Positions 46,501-54,621 of a stretch of 64,000 nt of DNA are shown piece by piece (the first letter of the stretch is position 1; every line of letters starts with the position of its first letter). The notes beneath the pieces were generated by a model. The model was not told the origin of the DNA. It ran no database searches and saw only the letters and a program-made list of their open reading frames with translations. Position numbers and translations under genes: made by a program. Source of the stretch: Parabacteroides goldsteinii. GTDB lineage: Bacteria; Bacteroidota; Bacteroidia; Bacteroidales; Tannerellaceae. The DNA lies in the NCBI RefSeq assembly GCF_015550595.1, contig NZ_JADNBB010000015.1, positions 1 through 64,000 on the forward strand, written 5' to 3'.

Positions 46501-48837
46501 ATGAAACAATTTATTCTTATTATCCTTGTATTACTTCCTGTTTGTGTATTTGCACAGTTCACAGAAACTTTTGATGGGCCGGAAGTAAACTCTGCTAATC
46601 CTTGGAAAGGGGATTTAGATAAGTTTGTAATAAGTAATGGCCAATTAGTGTTTGATGGCTCTGGATTAGCAGATACATGCTCTCTTTATCTGCCGATCAA
46701 CTATGCTCCTACAATGGAATGGGAAATGGATGTCTCTTTTGCATTTAAACCTTCGAATGTCAATAAAGCCTGTATCTACTTGTATAGAACAGGTAGGCCA
46801 AGTGATATCATTTTTTATATCCAAGTTGGAAGTAATAAAGATAATGTCTCTTTGTATATATATCCTCCAAAAGGTAAACCGAAAGCTTTAATTATCGGCA
46901 AACGTCAGTTGGAAGGGAGAGTGGCTCATATTAAGCTTGTATTAGAAGATCATAAGTATTGGACTCTTTATACCCGTTTGGGGAATGAAAAAGGTTATCA
47001 AAAGGAAGGAACTTCTATTGCTCAGGAAATACAAGATATTTTGGATGCGGGTAGTTTGAATATATCGTGTATCTGTAAATCTACGTCAGATAAGTATAAA
47101 GATCGATTTTATTATATAGATAATATTATAGTCCGGCATGAACTTTCAGAAACTCCACAAACACCAGATGAAGAGCCGGATGACCCCGATATCTCATCAG
47201 TAGATATGGCTTTTCCTGATGTAGAAGTTGTAAGTTTATCGAAATTACAGTTTACCTTCGAGTCTCCTGTTGATATAACTAATGCAAATTCATTTATATC
47301 AGGGATAGGACAAGCCGATTACCTAAAATATGGTGATACAAAGGCAATCGTGAATGCTGGTTTCCCGAATGATATGATTCTTGGAGAATCTTATACTATT
47401 TCATTTACTGGACTTACTGATTTGTCTGGTAAAACATTGAACTTAGCATCTGAAAAGTTTAAATTGGAAGATGAGAATGATGAACCAGAAGTCTCCTCTG
47501 GTACAATTGTTATTAATGAGATTATGGCTAAACCTGACGATGGCCCCTTCTTCGAATATGTAGAACTATATAATCAGACAGATCGTATATTTTCATTAAA
47601 TGGATTAGAACTTTGGAATGGGAATAAACATAAGATATTGCCTGATGTTGTATTGCCACCTCATGAATATGCATTACTATATAATGATACTATAGATTAT
47701 AGTGGTGAAGGCGTCGCTATACCAATTGAAAAGTTTTATGCTTTGAATGATGGTGGAAAGACGCTTGTTCTAAAAAGTTCAGATGGAACTATTATCGATG
47801 AATATGAATATCCTAAAGCCACTCTTGCTAAATCCTGGGAACGCTCCGATTCCGGTGATTGGCATCTTTCTTCCGATCCCCGCGGAGGAACACCTGGCTC
47901 TGTTAATTCTTCAGGAGTGGAAGAGCCGGATAAACCCAATAAGCCGGAAGAACCGGTCGAGCCTGATAAGCCCAATAATCCCGATGAACCTTCAATAATC
48001 GTAGAACCAGGCGAATTCATCTTTAACGAACTTCTTCCCAATCCTTTTGCCGGTGGTGCTGAATACATCGAACTATATAACCGTTCGGATTGTTCGTTGC
48101 CGGTTTCCGGATTATCTGTTGCAGTCCGTAAGACCGATGGAACATTAAATACCCGTTACCCGCTATCTTCCGTTACCTCTATGATTGAGCCGGACGGTTA
48201 TGTGCTGTTAACAAAGAATCTGTCGGGTGTTACCGATTTTTACACAATCCTGTCTTCCTCTTCCTTGTTTGAAATACCCAAACTCCCTATACTGGCAAAT
48301 ACATCTTCTACACTTGTTTTGTTCCGTACTGAAGATGAAACGGTAATCGATGAAGTCTCCTATTCCTCCAAATGGCATGTCCCTTCTGTCAAAGACCAGA
48401 AAGGCGTAGCCCTTGAACGGATTGACTCCGAAGCTGAAACACAATCGGCTGCCAACTGGACTTCCGCGTCAGCCACGGCTGGTTACGGAACTCCCGGATA
48501 CCGTAATTCCCAATCCGATGCATCGTCTCCCAATGAACCGGATAAGCCGACCGGTATCGAAGCCCCGGAGTGGGTTCCCGGTTTGGAGCATTATAAAATT
48601 ACTTATTATCTGGATCAACCGGGATACAGTTGCCGCGCCTTTGTCTTCAACATCGCCGGCCAGCATGTTGCCGAAATAGCCAACCATGAATTATTGGGCC
48701 TTTCCGGGGAGCTGACCTGGGACGGTTCGTCGTCTGTAGGAAGAAAGTTGCCAACAGGTGTTTATATCTTTTATGCCGAACTGTATCATGTTAATGGCCA
48801 GGTGAAGACTTATAAGAAAGTGTTTCTGGTAAAATGA
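46501..48837 (+). CDS. Secreted protein with two lamin-tail domains
   Basis: A 778-residue exported protein. The signal peptide is FILIILVLLPVCVFAQ. Residues about 20-215 look like a laminin-G/concanavalin-type sandwich (FTETFDGPEVNSANPW). Two lamin-tail domains follow: INEIMAKPDDGPFFEYVELYN (about 338-440) and FNELLPNPFAGGAEYIELYN (about 505-610). A Pro/Glu/Lys linker of EPDKPNKPEE-like repeats lies between them. The last 70 residues (ELTWDGSSSVGRKLPTGVYI) are of the FlgD-Ig/gliding-type C-terminal kind and may direct secretion or surface attachment. Family members are common in Bacteroidetes and poorly understood; some sit with nucleases. It is a single-gene unit. Confidence 0.85.
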   Translation: MKQFILIILVLLPVCVFAQFTETFDGPEVNSANPWKGDLDKFVISNGQLVFDGSGLADTCSLYLPINYAPTMEWEMDVSFAFKPSNVNKACIYLYRTGRPSDIIFYIQVGSNKDNVSLYIYPPKGKPKALIIGKRQLEGRVAHIKLVLEDHKYWTLYTRLGNEKGYQKEGTSIAQEIQDILDAGSLNISCICKSTSDKYKDRFYYIDNIIVRHELSETPQTPDEEPDDPDISSVDMAFPDVEVVSLSKLQFTFESPVDITNANSFISGIGQADYLKYGDTKAIVNAGFPNDMILGESYTISFTGLTDLSGKTLNLASEKFKLEDENDEPEVSSGTIVINEIMAKPDDGPFFEYVELYNQTDRIFSLNGLELWNGNKHKILPDVVLPPHEYALLYNDTIDYSGEGVAIPIEKFYALNDGGKTLVLKSSDGTIIDEYEYPKATLAKSWERSDSGDWHLSSDPRGGTPGSVNSSGVEEPDKPNKPEEPVEPDKPNNPDEPSIIVEPGEFIFNELLPNPFAGGAEYIELYNRSDCSLPVSGLSVAVRKTDGTLNTRYPLSSVTSMIEPDGYVLLTKNLSGVTDFYTILSSSSLFEIPKLPILANTSSTLVLFRTEDETVIDEVSYSSKWHVPSVKDQKGVALERIDSEAETQSAANWTSASATAGYGTPGYRNSQSDASSPNEPDKPTGIEAPEWVPGLEHYKITYYLDQPGYSCRAFVFNIAGQHVAEIANHELLGLSGELTWDGSSSVGRKLPTGVYIFYAELYHVNGQVKTYKKVFLVK

Positions 48838-48879
48838 CGATAATATAAATAACCGATTAATAATTTTATTGCTCTGTAC

Positions 48880-48910
48880 TTGTAGAATATACTTTAGTGT
48901 ATTATCTTTG
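48880..48910 (+). promoter_or_regulatory. Promoter of the small gene/DUF5053 pair
   Basis: TTG at 48880-48882 and TATCTTTG at 48903-48910 are 20 bp apart, a good match to the Bacteroidetes consensus. The small gene starts 46 bp downstream. Confidence 0.6.
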
Positions 48911-48955
48911 GAGTGTTTCTGATGTACAGGGCATTAACCATAAAACTTAATGCTT

Positions 48956-49111
48956 ATGAACAAGAACGAATTAGAAGAGGGAAAGGCTTCGTTAAAAAGA
49001 ACCTTTCTATATTATAGTAGAATCGTTCAGGAAGAAATGGATTATCTGGTGATACAAATAAATGTTGTCTTGGATTGGTATATTGGCTTAACTAAAAATA
49101 AGGAGGAATGA
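48956..49111 (+). CDS. 51-residue protein paired with a DUF5053-like gene
   Basis: A small ORF starting MNKNELEEGKASLKRTF and ending GLTKNKEE. It has a good promoter and starts 46 bp after the -7 box. The stop at 49109-49111 overlaps an upstream ATG (49108) of the next gene, or lies 2 bp before its preferred ATG (49114), so the two are translationally linked. The sequence is amphipathic and helix-like (YYSRIVQEEMDYLVIQINVV). I do not recognise it. Pairing of a tiny and a slightly larger cytoplasmic protein resembles toxin-antitoxin or phage-derived modules, without proof. Confidence 0.6.
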   Translation: MNKNELEEGKASLKRTFLYYSRIVQEEMDYLVIQINVVLDWYIGLTKNKEE

Positions 49112-49113
49112 TT

Positions 49114-49545
49114 ATGGATGAAAGAGTCTTTTTCTCAACAGAGGAAATGTATGAGGAGTATCTTCGTTTTTCAAAAATGAATGAGGTAGAACGTGAAACG
49201 TTTTCTGAAGAAAATATTCTTAAGATAAAGAACATGTCTTCGGAGGAGTTGAAAGAATATGATAAAAACCTGATTAAAGGGGTGACACAAGCAGTTGAAC
49301 TTGCCCGGAAAGAGGATCCGGAACTTGCATTATACATGAAAATGAGAGAGGCGTCACGATATATGTCTTTGGCTCCGGTTGCAACCGATTACTTTGGAAA
49401 AACAAAGCAGTGGCTTTATCAGCGTTTGAAAAATTATAATGTAAATAATAAGCCGGCAACCTTTACCTTTGCTGAAAAAGAACAATTCCGGCAAGCCCTT
49501 TTGGATATCAGTCGAAAGATACAGGAAGCTGCATTGAGTCTTTAA
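49114..49545 (+). CDS. DUF5053-like small cytoplasmic protein
   Basis: A 143-residue protein with no signal peptide. The N-terminal half is acidic and helical (EEMYEEYLRFSKMNEVERET). The second half contains YFGKTKQWLYQRLKNYNVNN and FTFAEKEQFRQALLDISRKI, the pattern I associate with DUF5053 of Bacteroides, where function is unknown. An ATG at 49108 is in frame, but AGGAGG at 49101-49106 is ideally spaced for the ATG at 49114. Such a full Shine-Dalgarno is rare in Bacteroidetes and worth noting. The gene ends just before a bidirectional terminator. Confidence 0.7.
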   Translation: MDERVFFSTEEMYEEYLRFSKMNEVERETFSEENILKIKNMSSEELKEYDKNLIKGVTQAVELARKEDPELALYMKMREASRYMSLAPVATDYFGKTKQWLYQRLKNYNVNNKPATFTFAEKEQFRQALLDISRKIQEAALSL

Positions 49546-49551
49546 AAAAGA

Positions 49552-49577
49552 AAGGCGGTTTATTGATAAACCGCCTT
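49552..49577. terminator. Bidirectional stem-loop between DUF5053-like and C11 protease genes
   Basis: AAGGCGGTTTA (49552-49562) pairs with TAAACCGCCTT (49567-49577), an 11-bp stem with a 4-nt loop, overlapping the C11 stop codon. A-runs upstream act as T-runs on the minus strand. Confidence 0.82.
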
Positions 49578-50693
49578 ATACCATTGTGTATTATTTCTGT
49601 ACCAGTCGTTCAACTGAGTCAAATTTTCTTGTAATGGATAGATAGATAATCCGGAGAACGTGTTGACTTTCGTCTCTCCACCTTTTGAGCAATAAATATA
49701 ATCGGTACTGTACCTGCTTGTTACTGCTTTGTCCATACAATCCGTGAAACGGGTAAACTGTTCGTCTGTAGCCAGATGTTTTATAAGGTCGCTCAAATCA
49801 TACAGTCTTGTCGGTGCGCTGGGTAAGTAGGATAATGTCTGTATATCCGAATAAGGTAATGAATAAGTACCTTCTTCTCCTCCCTTAGCGGTAATAATCT
49901 CCTTAGTGATGGCGGCAAGATCATTCAATTCGCTTGTTTTCGTTACGGCAATACAGCCAAAAGGACTTCCATTATTCTTGTAGTGTTCGTAAAAACCTTT
50001 TGCCACTCCGTCGAGGTTCGCTTTTGTCTCAAATAAATAAGGAAGTACTTCCTTGTAAGGGAATCCTGCAGCAAGAACTTCTGCAGGTGATGCCACGATA
50101 TAATCTGCTTTATCTTTCAACTCGTACACACATTCGACACCTCCCATACTGCAAACATCGAAAAGCAGGAAGTCAAAATGATATTCATCGGGTATACCTT
50201 CAGCCAACTCATGTATTTCCATGTTTTTACCAGCCTCTTCACCGAACGATTTAAGCATCTTATTATAACCGGAAGGTAACCAGGAAGTACCATGGCTGGA
50301 AAAGATCATGCCGTAGCTGTCTGCCGGAAAATCAGTTGCAACCCTGTTGATTACGCTTTTCATCACTTCCGGATCGATTGCACTTTGGTTAGTATAATCT
50401 TCAATATGATGCTTGGTTACGATACCATTCGTACCTTCTTTGATCTGATAAAGCTCCGCACTTTTATCACTCTTTGAATAATAAACGATCAGATTTCCTC
50501 CATTCAGATTCTTTGGGGTAGCGACAGAAATCATATCTTCAATATTCTTGCTGATATTCGATCCTAAATTGCTGGCAACAACATACATCAACACAGTCCG
50601 TTTTGGCCCTTCTTCCTTAAACTCCTCCTTCGTACAACTCCCGAATGCAAGGGCGATAAGTAGGATATATATAAAATACTTAATCTTCATCAT
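49560..50693 (-). CDS. C11 (clostripain) family cysteine protease lipoprotein
   Basis: A 377-residue lipoprotein with lipobox FGSC (Cys20). The clostripain fold shows RTVLMYVVASNLGSNISKNI and the catalytic dyad His134 in MIFSSHGTSW and Cys181 in LLFDVCSMGGVECVYEL. ASPAEVLAAGFPY follows as in other members. C11 enzymes of gut Bacteroidetes cut after basic residues and often mature other secreted proteins. The start may be 50693 or 50690 (MMKIKY). It is a single-gene unit with its own -7 box. Location is the outer membrane or periplasm. Confidence 0.92.
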   Translation of the reverse strand: MMKIKYFIYILLIALAFGSCTKEEFKEEGPKRTVLMYVVASNLGSNISKNIEDMISVATPKNLNGGNLIVYYSKSDKSAELYQIKEGTNGIVTKHHIEDYTNQSAIDPEVMKSVINRVATDFPADSYGMIFSSHGTSWLPSGYNKMLKSFGEEAGKNMEIHELAEGIPDEYHFDFLLFDVCSMGGVECVYELKDKADYIVASPAEVLAAGFPYKEVLPYLFETKANLDGVAKGFYEHYKNNGSPFGCIAVTKTSELNDLAAITKEIITAKGGEEGTYSLPYSDIQTLSYLPSAPTRLYDLSDLIKHLATDEQFTRFTDCMDKAVTSRYSTDYIYCSKGGETKVNTFSGLSIYPLQENLTQLNDWYRNNTQWYKAVYQ

Positions 50694-50715
50694 ATACTAG
50701 TAATACTATTTCTTA

Positions 50716-50723
50716 CAAAGGTA
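50716..50723 (-). promoter_or_regulatory. -7 promoter element for the C11 protease gene
   Basis: The minus strand reads TACCTTTG (TAnnTTTG), 22 bp before the ATG at 50693. Confidence 0.55.
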
Positions 50724-50789
50724 CGGATAATTTTTATCCACGCGATGAAATTAATATCATTTCTATCTATCGGGACATTCTTTTTATTT

Positions 50790-50797
50790 ATATTTGT
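50790..50797 (+). promoter_or_regulatory. -7 promoter element for the DUF3575 gene
   Basis: TATATTTG (TAnnTTTG) lies 42 bp before the ATG at 50840. It is back to back with the C11 promoter. Confidence 0.55.
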
Positions 50798-50839
50798 AGG
50801 CTTAAATTAATTGAGAATCAATGATTAAATAAAACTAGT

Positions 50840-51403
50840 ATGAACAAACTCTTGTTGATATTCCTGACATCTTTATGTGTCGGGATGGGGGTAAAGGCAC
50901 AGGTCGTGGCTGTAAAGTCGAACGTGTTGTATGATGCAACAGCTACGGTGAATCTGGGTGTTGAGGTGGCTTTCAACAAACACTGGTCGTTGGATATCTC
51001 CGGAAATTATAACGGATGGGATATTGTCAGCGATAAATCGTGGAAACATTGGATGATACAGCCCGAAGGACGTTACTGGCTGCATGAAAAGTTTAACGGA
51101 CATTTCTTTGGCGTGCATGGTATCTACATGGATTATGATATTTCCAATTCCAACTTCCTGTCGGTGATGAAAAAAGACTATATTTACGACGGTAACGGAT
51201 ATGGAGGCGGTGTTTCCTACGGTTATCAGTTGTATCTTTCTCCGCACTGGAATATTGAGTTTTCGGCAGGTGTCGGCTTTATACATTTCGAGTACGATAA
51301 ATCGGTTTACCCGACTACCGAAGACGGTTCTTCTGCAAAGTACCGCAATAACTATTTCGGGCCGACGAAACTGGGCGTAAGTATTACTTATATCATAAAA
51401 TAA
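50840..51403 (+). CDS. DUF3575 family outer membrane protein of a fimbrial locus
   Basis: A 187-residue exported protein. The signal peptide ends in GVKAQ. The DUF3575 pattern is clear: VVAVKSNVLYDATATVNLGVE, WSLDISGNYNGW, WMIQPEGRYWLHEKFNGHF and YGYQLYLSPHWNIEFSAGVG; it ends as a small beta-barrel (KLGVSITYIIK). In Bacteroidetes such genes usually open Mfa-type fimbrial operons and are followed by DUF3868, DUF5119 and fimbrillin genes. Here the DUF3868 gene follows after 7 bp, but the rest lies 2-5 kb away on the other strand. Confidence 0.87.
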   Translation: MNKLLLIFLTSLCVGMGVKAQVVAVKSNVLYDATATVNLGVEVAFNKHWSLDISGNYNGWDIVSDKSWKHWMIQPEGRYWLHEKFNGHFFGVHGIYMDYDISNSNFLSVMKKDYIYDGNGYGGGVSYGYQLYLSPHWNIEFSAGVGFIHFEYDKSVYPTTEDGSSAKYRNNYFGPTKLGVSITYIIK

Positions 51404-51410
51404 GCGAACA

Positions 51411-51914
51411 ATGAAAACTTCATTCTACATATTCTTTTTCTTTTTGATCATGCAGGTGTTGCCGTCGCAGGCACAGACATCTGTTTATAAAGGAATGGTC
51501 AATATTAAGCAAAATAAGATTGAGCTTGAAAAGGGTGTCTTATCGTTGGATATGGATGTCAGCCTGTGCGGACTGTCTGTGGGGCGTCTTCAGAGCCTGG
51601 AGCTGACTCCGGTGTTACGTAACGGAAGTAATTCTGTGCGCCTGCAACCTATCCGTGTCAACGGAGCGAACAAACAAAAGATGTATAAGCGGGCACTGGC
51701 CTTTCAGGGGAAAGCGGCTGCCGATGGGAATGCTTACGTAGTTTTGGAAAGCGACCCGGCTCTATTGCAGGAAATTTCTTATAAGAAAGAAGTTCCTTTC
51801 CTTCCGTGGATGCAACATGCCGAACTGATCCTTGTTGGCGAACTGAATAACTATGATGATATCCCGGTTCAGGTTTATACGGATGTCCTGTCGGATGATC
51901 TGAATATCCGCTAA
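51411..51914 (+). CDS. DUF3868 domain protein, truncated to its N-terminal domain
   Basis: A 167-residue exported protein (signal YIFFFFLIMQVLPSQAQ). The DUF3868 pattern is present: VYKGMVNIKQNKIELEKGVL, SLELTPVLRNGSNSVRLQPI and RVNGANKQKMYKRALAFQG. Family proteins I know are about 450-520 residues with an OmpA-like C-terminal half, so this is about a third of normal size. The gene ends cleanly in a strong terminator rather than by frameshift, so the short form may be stable. It belongs with the DUF3575 gene upstream. Confidence 0.8.
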   Translation: MKTSFYIFFFFLIMQVLPSQAQTSVYKGMVNIKQNKIELEKGVLSLDMDVSLCGLSVGRLQSLELTPVLRNGSNSVRLQPIRVNGANKQKMYKRALAFQGKAAADGNAYVVLESDPALLQEISYKKEVPFLPWMQHAELILVGELNNYDDIPVQVYTDVLSDDLNIR

Positions 51915-51935
51915 CTTCATTAATCATATAATAGC

Positions 51936-51967
51936 AGCGAAAACTCTTTCCGCAAAGAGTTTTCGCT
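51936..51967. terminator. Bidirectional stem-loop between the DUF3868 and Rpn nuclease genes
   Basis: AGCGAAAACTCTTT (51936-51949) and AAAGAGTTTTCGCT (51954-51967) form a 14-bp perfect stem with a 4-nt CCGC loop, followed by GTTTTG. Confidence 0.88.
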
Positions 51968-51985
51968 GTTTTGCATTCATTCCAT

Positions 51986-52903
51986 TCAGCAGAGTGTTTC
52001 GATTTCTTCTACCGATATCCCTATGCATTTAGCTATGTCGGCAGTTGCCATTCCCATGCGTTTCATATTGGCTGCGGCCTGATGCAAAGCTTCTGCTTTC
52101 CCTTCTGCAAGCCCTTCGAGCCGACCTTCCCATTTGGCAGTGTCGAGAACGTCGTTCTGGATCATGATCGCATTCAGATGCTCGTCGTATGCATGGCGCT
52201 CACTCGACGACATGGAGTAGTATTTTAGTTTCTCGCGGGCTTCGCGAAGACCGGGAGTAGTTGTATCGGGACGGATCGTGCCGTCTTTCAGGTATGTGAT
52301 CCATTCGTCGAGCGGTGTTGTAGCCACTTTGTCGAATTCGTTTACGCGGATCAATATATATTCCGGAAAGATTTCTGCCGGCAGGCGAGTGATGACAGCG
52401 TCACGATCGCGCGCGTTGATACGCAGACAGTCGCCGGTATGCACACCGGTGAAGTGGTTCTGACCATGATAGATATAATCCGTTCCCACGCCGAGGTCGA
52501 AATAAAGGATACTGATGGAGTAGACTTTTTTCACATTCTGATAGCCATCCCCTAATGATATGTGTTCGGTGATGGCTTTGGCTACACCGTAGAGGATACG
52601 TTCGAGATAATGCACTTCGCGAGTGTTCTGGATTTCGACAATGATAATCTCACCTTTACTGTTCTTGGCCTTGATGTCGACACGATTGAACTTGTCGTCA
52701 GCCCTCTCCTGGTTTCCTTCGCTTTCAAGGATTTCGAGGATATGGACTTCTTCACGTAGCATGACAGTCAGAAAGCCGTTGAGCACACCAAAATTGGCCT
52801 TCTGACGTAGCAAACGCTTGATGGCCCAGTCAAATCGGATATACCGGTCCTGTAACTTTTGTCTTTCATTCCCTGCCATGGCTTTCGGATCTAAATCTTT
52901 CAT
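51986..52903 (-). CDS. Rpn-family PD-(D/E)XK nuclease (transposase_31-like)
   Basis: A 305-residue protein from the ATG at 52903 (MKDLDPKAM). A longer frame to 53014 runs through the -7 box and is rejected. The nuclease core has DRYIRFDWAIKRLLRQKANF, then RVDIKAKNSKGEIIIVEIQN with the Asp and Glu-x-Gln catalytic residues, and YGVAKAITEHISLGDGYQNV. The tail EGRLEGLAEGKAEALHQAAA and MKRMGMATADIAKCIGISVE are usual for Rpn/PDDEXK families. Relatives promote recombination or move as mobile-element genes. It lies between the two parts of the fimbrial region, so it may be the agent or a marker of a rearrangement. Confidence 0.88.
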   Translation of the reverse strand: MKDLDPKAMAGNERQKLQDRYIRFDWAIKRLLRQKANFGVLNGFLTVMLREEVHILEILESEGNQERADDKFNRVDIKAKNSKGEIIIVEIQNTREVHYLERILYGVAKAITEHISLGDGYQNVKKVYSISILYFDLGVGTDYIYHGQNHFTGVHTGDCLRINARDRDAVITRLPAEIFPEYILIRVNEFDKVATTPLDEWITYLKDGTIRPDTTTPGLREAREKLKYYSMSSSERHAYDEHLNAIMIQNDVLDTAKWEGRLEGLAEGKAEALHQAAANMKRMGMATADIAKCIGISVEEIETLC

Positions 52904-52931
52904 AATTAAGTGTTTTGTGTTAATATCTCTA

Positions 52932-52939
52932 CAAATATA
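52932..52939 (-). promoter_or_regulatory. -7 promoter element for the Rpn nuclease gene
   Basis: The minus strand reads TATATTTG (TAnnTTTG), 29 bp before the ATG at 52903. Confidence 0.55.
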
Positions 52940-53014
52940 CGTAATATTCATGTGCAACAAGGAATAATAAGGGATAATCTTAGTGAAATTTGCCAATGTG
53001 CCAATGGAGATCAC

Positions 53015-53711
53015 CTTTTGTCAGATGTGAATGTAAGTGTCGTTGGTAGGGGTGGGGGTTAATTATTAATTGAGACTTGAAGGCTGGTACTAAATGTTTT
53101 CCAAATGAACTATCATACTATCATGATTTCATCATACCATTTGAATATCAATAAACGCGTTAATGATGGTCGCCTGTTTTAACTATCATTCAACTATCAT
53201 AAACTATCATAAAACGACCTGTTTGAGGTAATGCATCGCAAAAAAGAGGATTAAAAACGATCAGATGCCTATTGTTTTCCGATAATATCCTACATATTTA
53301 GCTCAAATATGGCTGTTATTTTCACGAAAGCTACTTATTCTTCTCCTTGAGATCCCCTTTTCAGGCCCTTTTACACCCGGGGGTGAACGATGCTAAGACC
53401 CGGATCCCAATACTCTTTACACCCGGGTCTCGGAAAAGAAAAGTTCCTACTTCGCTGAAAATAAGTCATATACCCAGCCTGTTTTGCTAGGCTGTTTTAT
53501 GATAGTATGATGGTTGAAAATGGAACTGTCACACGAACTGTCATAGTCTGTAAGCATTATATTTCAATACGCAAGAAGTCAAAAATGATAGTATGACAGT
53601 TCTGTTGGACAATATCCGTTTATGTATAGGTTCATTATTCCTAAATGTGAGCTATCATTGAAGCGATTGGACAGACAGGGGCATTTCTCTATATTATTGA
53701 CTCAGTTATTG
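53015..53711. repeat. Non-coding region with many ACTATCAT motifs around a CCCGGG core
   Basis: No gene is supported. ACTATCAT occurs at 53109, 53117, 53182, 53193 and 53203 on the plus strand. In the right half it occurs inverted as ATGATAGT at 53499 and 53585, with one-mismatch forms at 53507, 53593, 53525, 53537 and 53651. Copies come in pairs 8 or 10-11 bp apart, like iterons. Between the halves TTACACCCGGG is repeated at 53371 and 53417, and AGACCCGG (53396) pairs with CCGGGTCT (53423). The overall symmetry suggests a regulatory or replication/transposition site. Confidence 0.7.
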
Positions 53712-54620
53712 CTAGAAGTAAACCGTCTCGTTGCTGGTTCCGCCATCTGCCCAGGGGGTAATGCTGCCCGATAAGCTTATGTCTGATGCCTGGATAGTGA
53801 AGGTGTAAATTTGTCTCTTTCCTTTTTCAAAGCCTTTTTTCGATTCGATACGATAGTCTTTGTCGCTCATTCGGACGATGAATACAGGTTTATCTACCGG
53901 ATAAAGAAGAAAATCGGTAACGACCGTTGTTTCTGTTGGGGTAATAGCCTCGTTTTTACCGTCTGTGATTGTAAAGGGAGAGGTAGAAGCGTTTGCGCTT
54001 AGTACTCCGGTCTGCACATTCAACAGGATTGTCGACGGATAGTTTTCCATCGAGACGCTTTGCAAAATCATATCTTCTTTGATGTCGTCCGCTTTCTTGA
54101 ATTTAAGTGTGATGGCGGAAAGGATATGGTTGAAAGAGAGATTGACTTTCTCGTCGGCTGTCGTTTTATCTTTGTCTAAGACGGGGGTAGCCCACATGAT
54201 GTCGTTTTGTTTCGTCAGGTCAAAGGAGATACTTAACGGAGTGGCTGTGGCCGCTTCGTTATAAGGGTAATAAGCGTAAAAGTTTAGTAAGGTGTCGGGG
54301 TTGACAGAGTAATGGGCTTCAGTTGTACTGGTGAAGTCGTTGCTGCCGGATGATTTAGTGTATGGGGTGTTGTTTAGATCTTTGCGGATAACTTGTTCGG
54401 TTGCGTTGTTTTTGTTGTGTCCCCAACTGAAAATACCAATAGAGGCGGTTGATGGAAAGGTTTCGCCCTCGGTGATGGCTTTGGAAACAATGTTGGTTAT
54501 TTTTCCACCGAATAGTATGACCGCACCTTTTCCAGTCTCGTTTTGAGGTATATCGCTATCGCTATTACAACCGAATATGAGAACGAAGAGGGTGATTATA
54601 AAATATCTTTTGTTTATCAT
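53712..54620 (-). CDS. Fimbrillin family (Mfa-like) lipoprotein, last in operon
   Basis: A 302-residue lipoprotein (lipobox IFGC, Cys18) with the fimbrillin (Mfa_like_1) pattern: ALTAFSK-like KGAVILFGGKITNIVSKAI, HYSVNPDTLLNFYAYYPYNE, SFDLTKQNDIMWATPVLD and VNLSFNHILSAITLKFKKA. The C-terminal part (KRQIYTFTIQASDISLSGSI, ITPWADGG) is typical of subunits that carry a donor strand. It starts 1 bp after the stop of the preceding fimbrillin. It is probably an accessory or tip subunit of a surface fimbria. Confidence 0.85.
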   Translation of the reverse strand: MINKRYFIITLFVLIFGCNSDSDIPQNETGKGAVILFGGKITNIVSKAITEGETFPSTASIGIFSWGHNKNNATEQVIRKDLNNTPYTKSSGSNDFTSTTEAHYSVNPDTLLNFYAYYPYNEAATATPLSISFDLTKQNDIMWATPVLDKDKTTADEKVNLSFNHILSAITLKFKKADDIKEDMILQSVSMENYPSTILLNVQTGVLSANASTSPFTITDGKNEAITPTETTVVTDFLLYPVDKPVFIVRMSDKDYRIESKKGFEKGKRQIYTFTIQASDISLSGSITPWADGGTSNETVYF

Positions 54621-54621
54621 A

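Noticed and set aside
51986-52903. Intact insertion sequence carrying the Rpn-type gene
   Set aside because: No terminal inverted repeats or target duplications were found around the gene; it ends at an ordinary terminator and has its own promoter.
53109-53658. CRISPR array from the ACTATCAT repeats
   Set aside because: The motif is only 8 bp, occurs in both orientations, spacing is irregular or 8-11 bp, and no cas genes are near.
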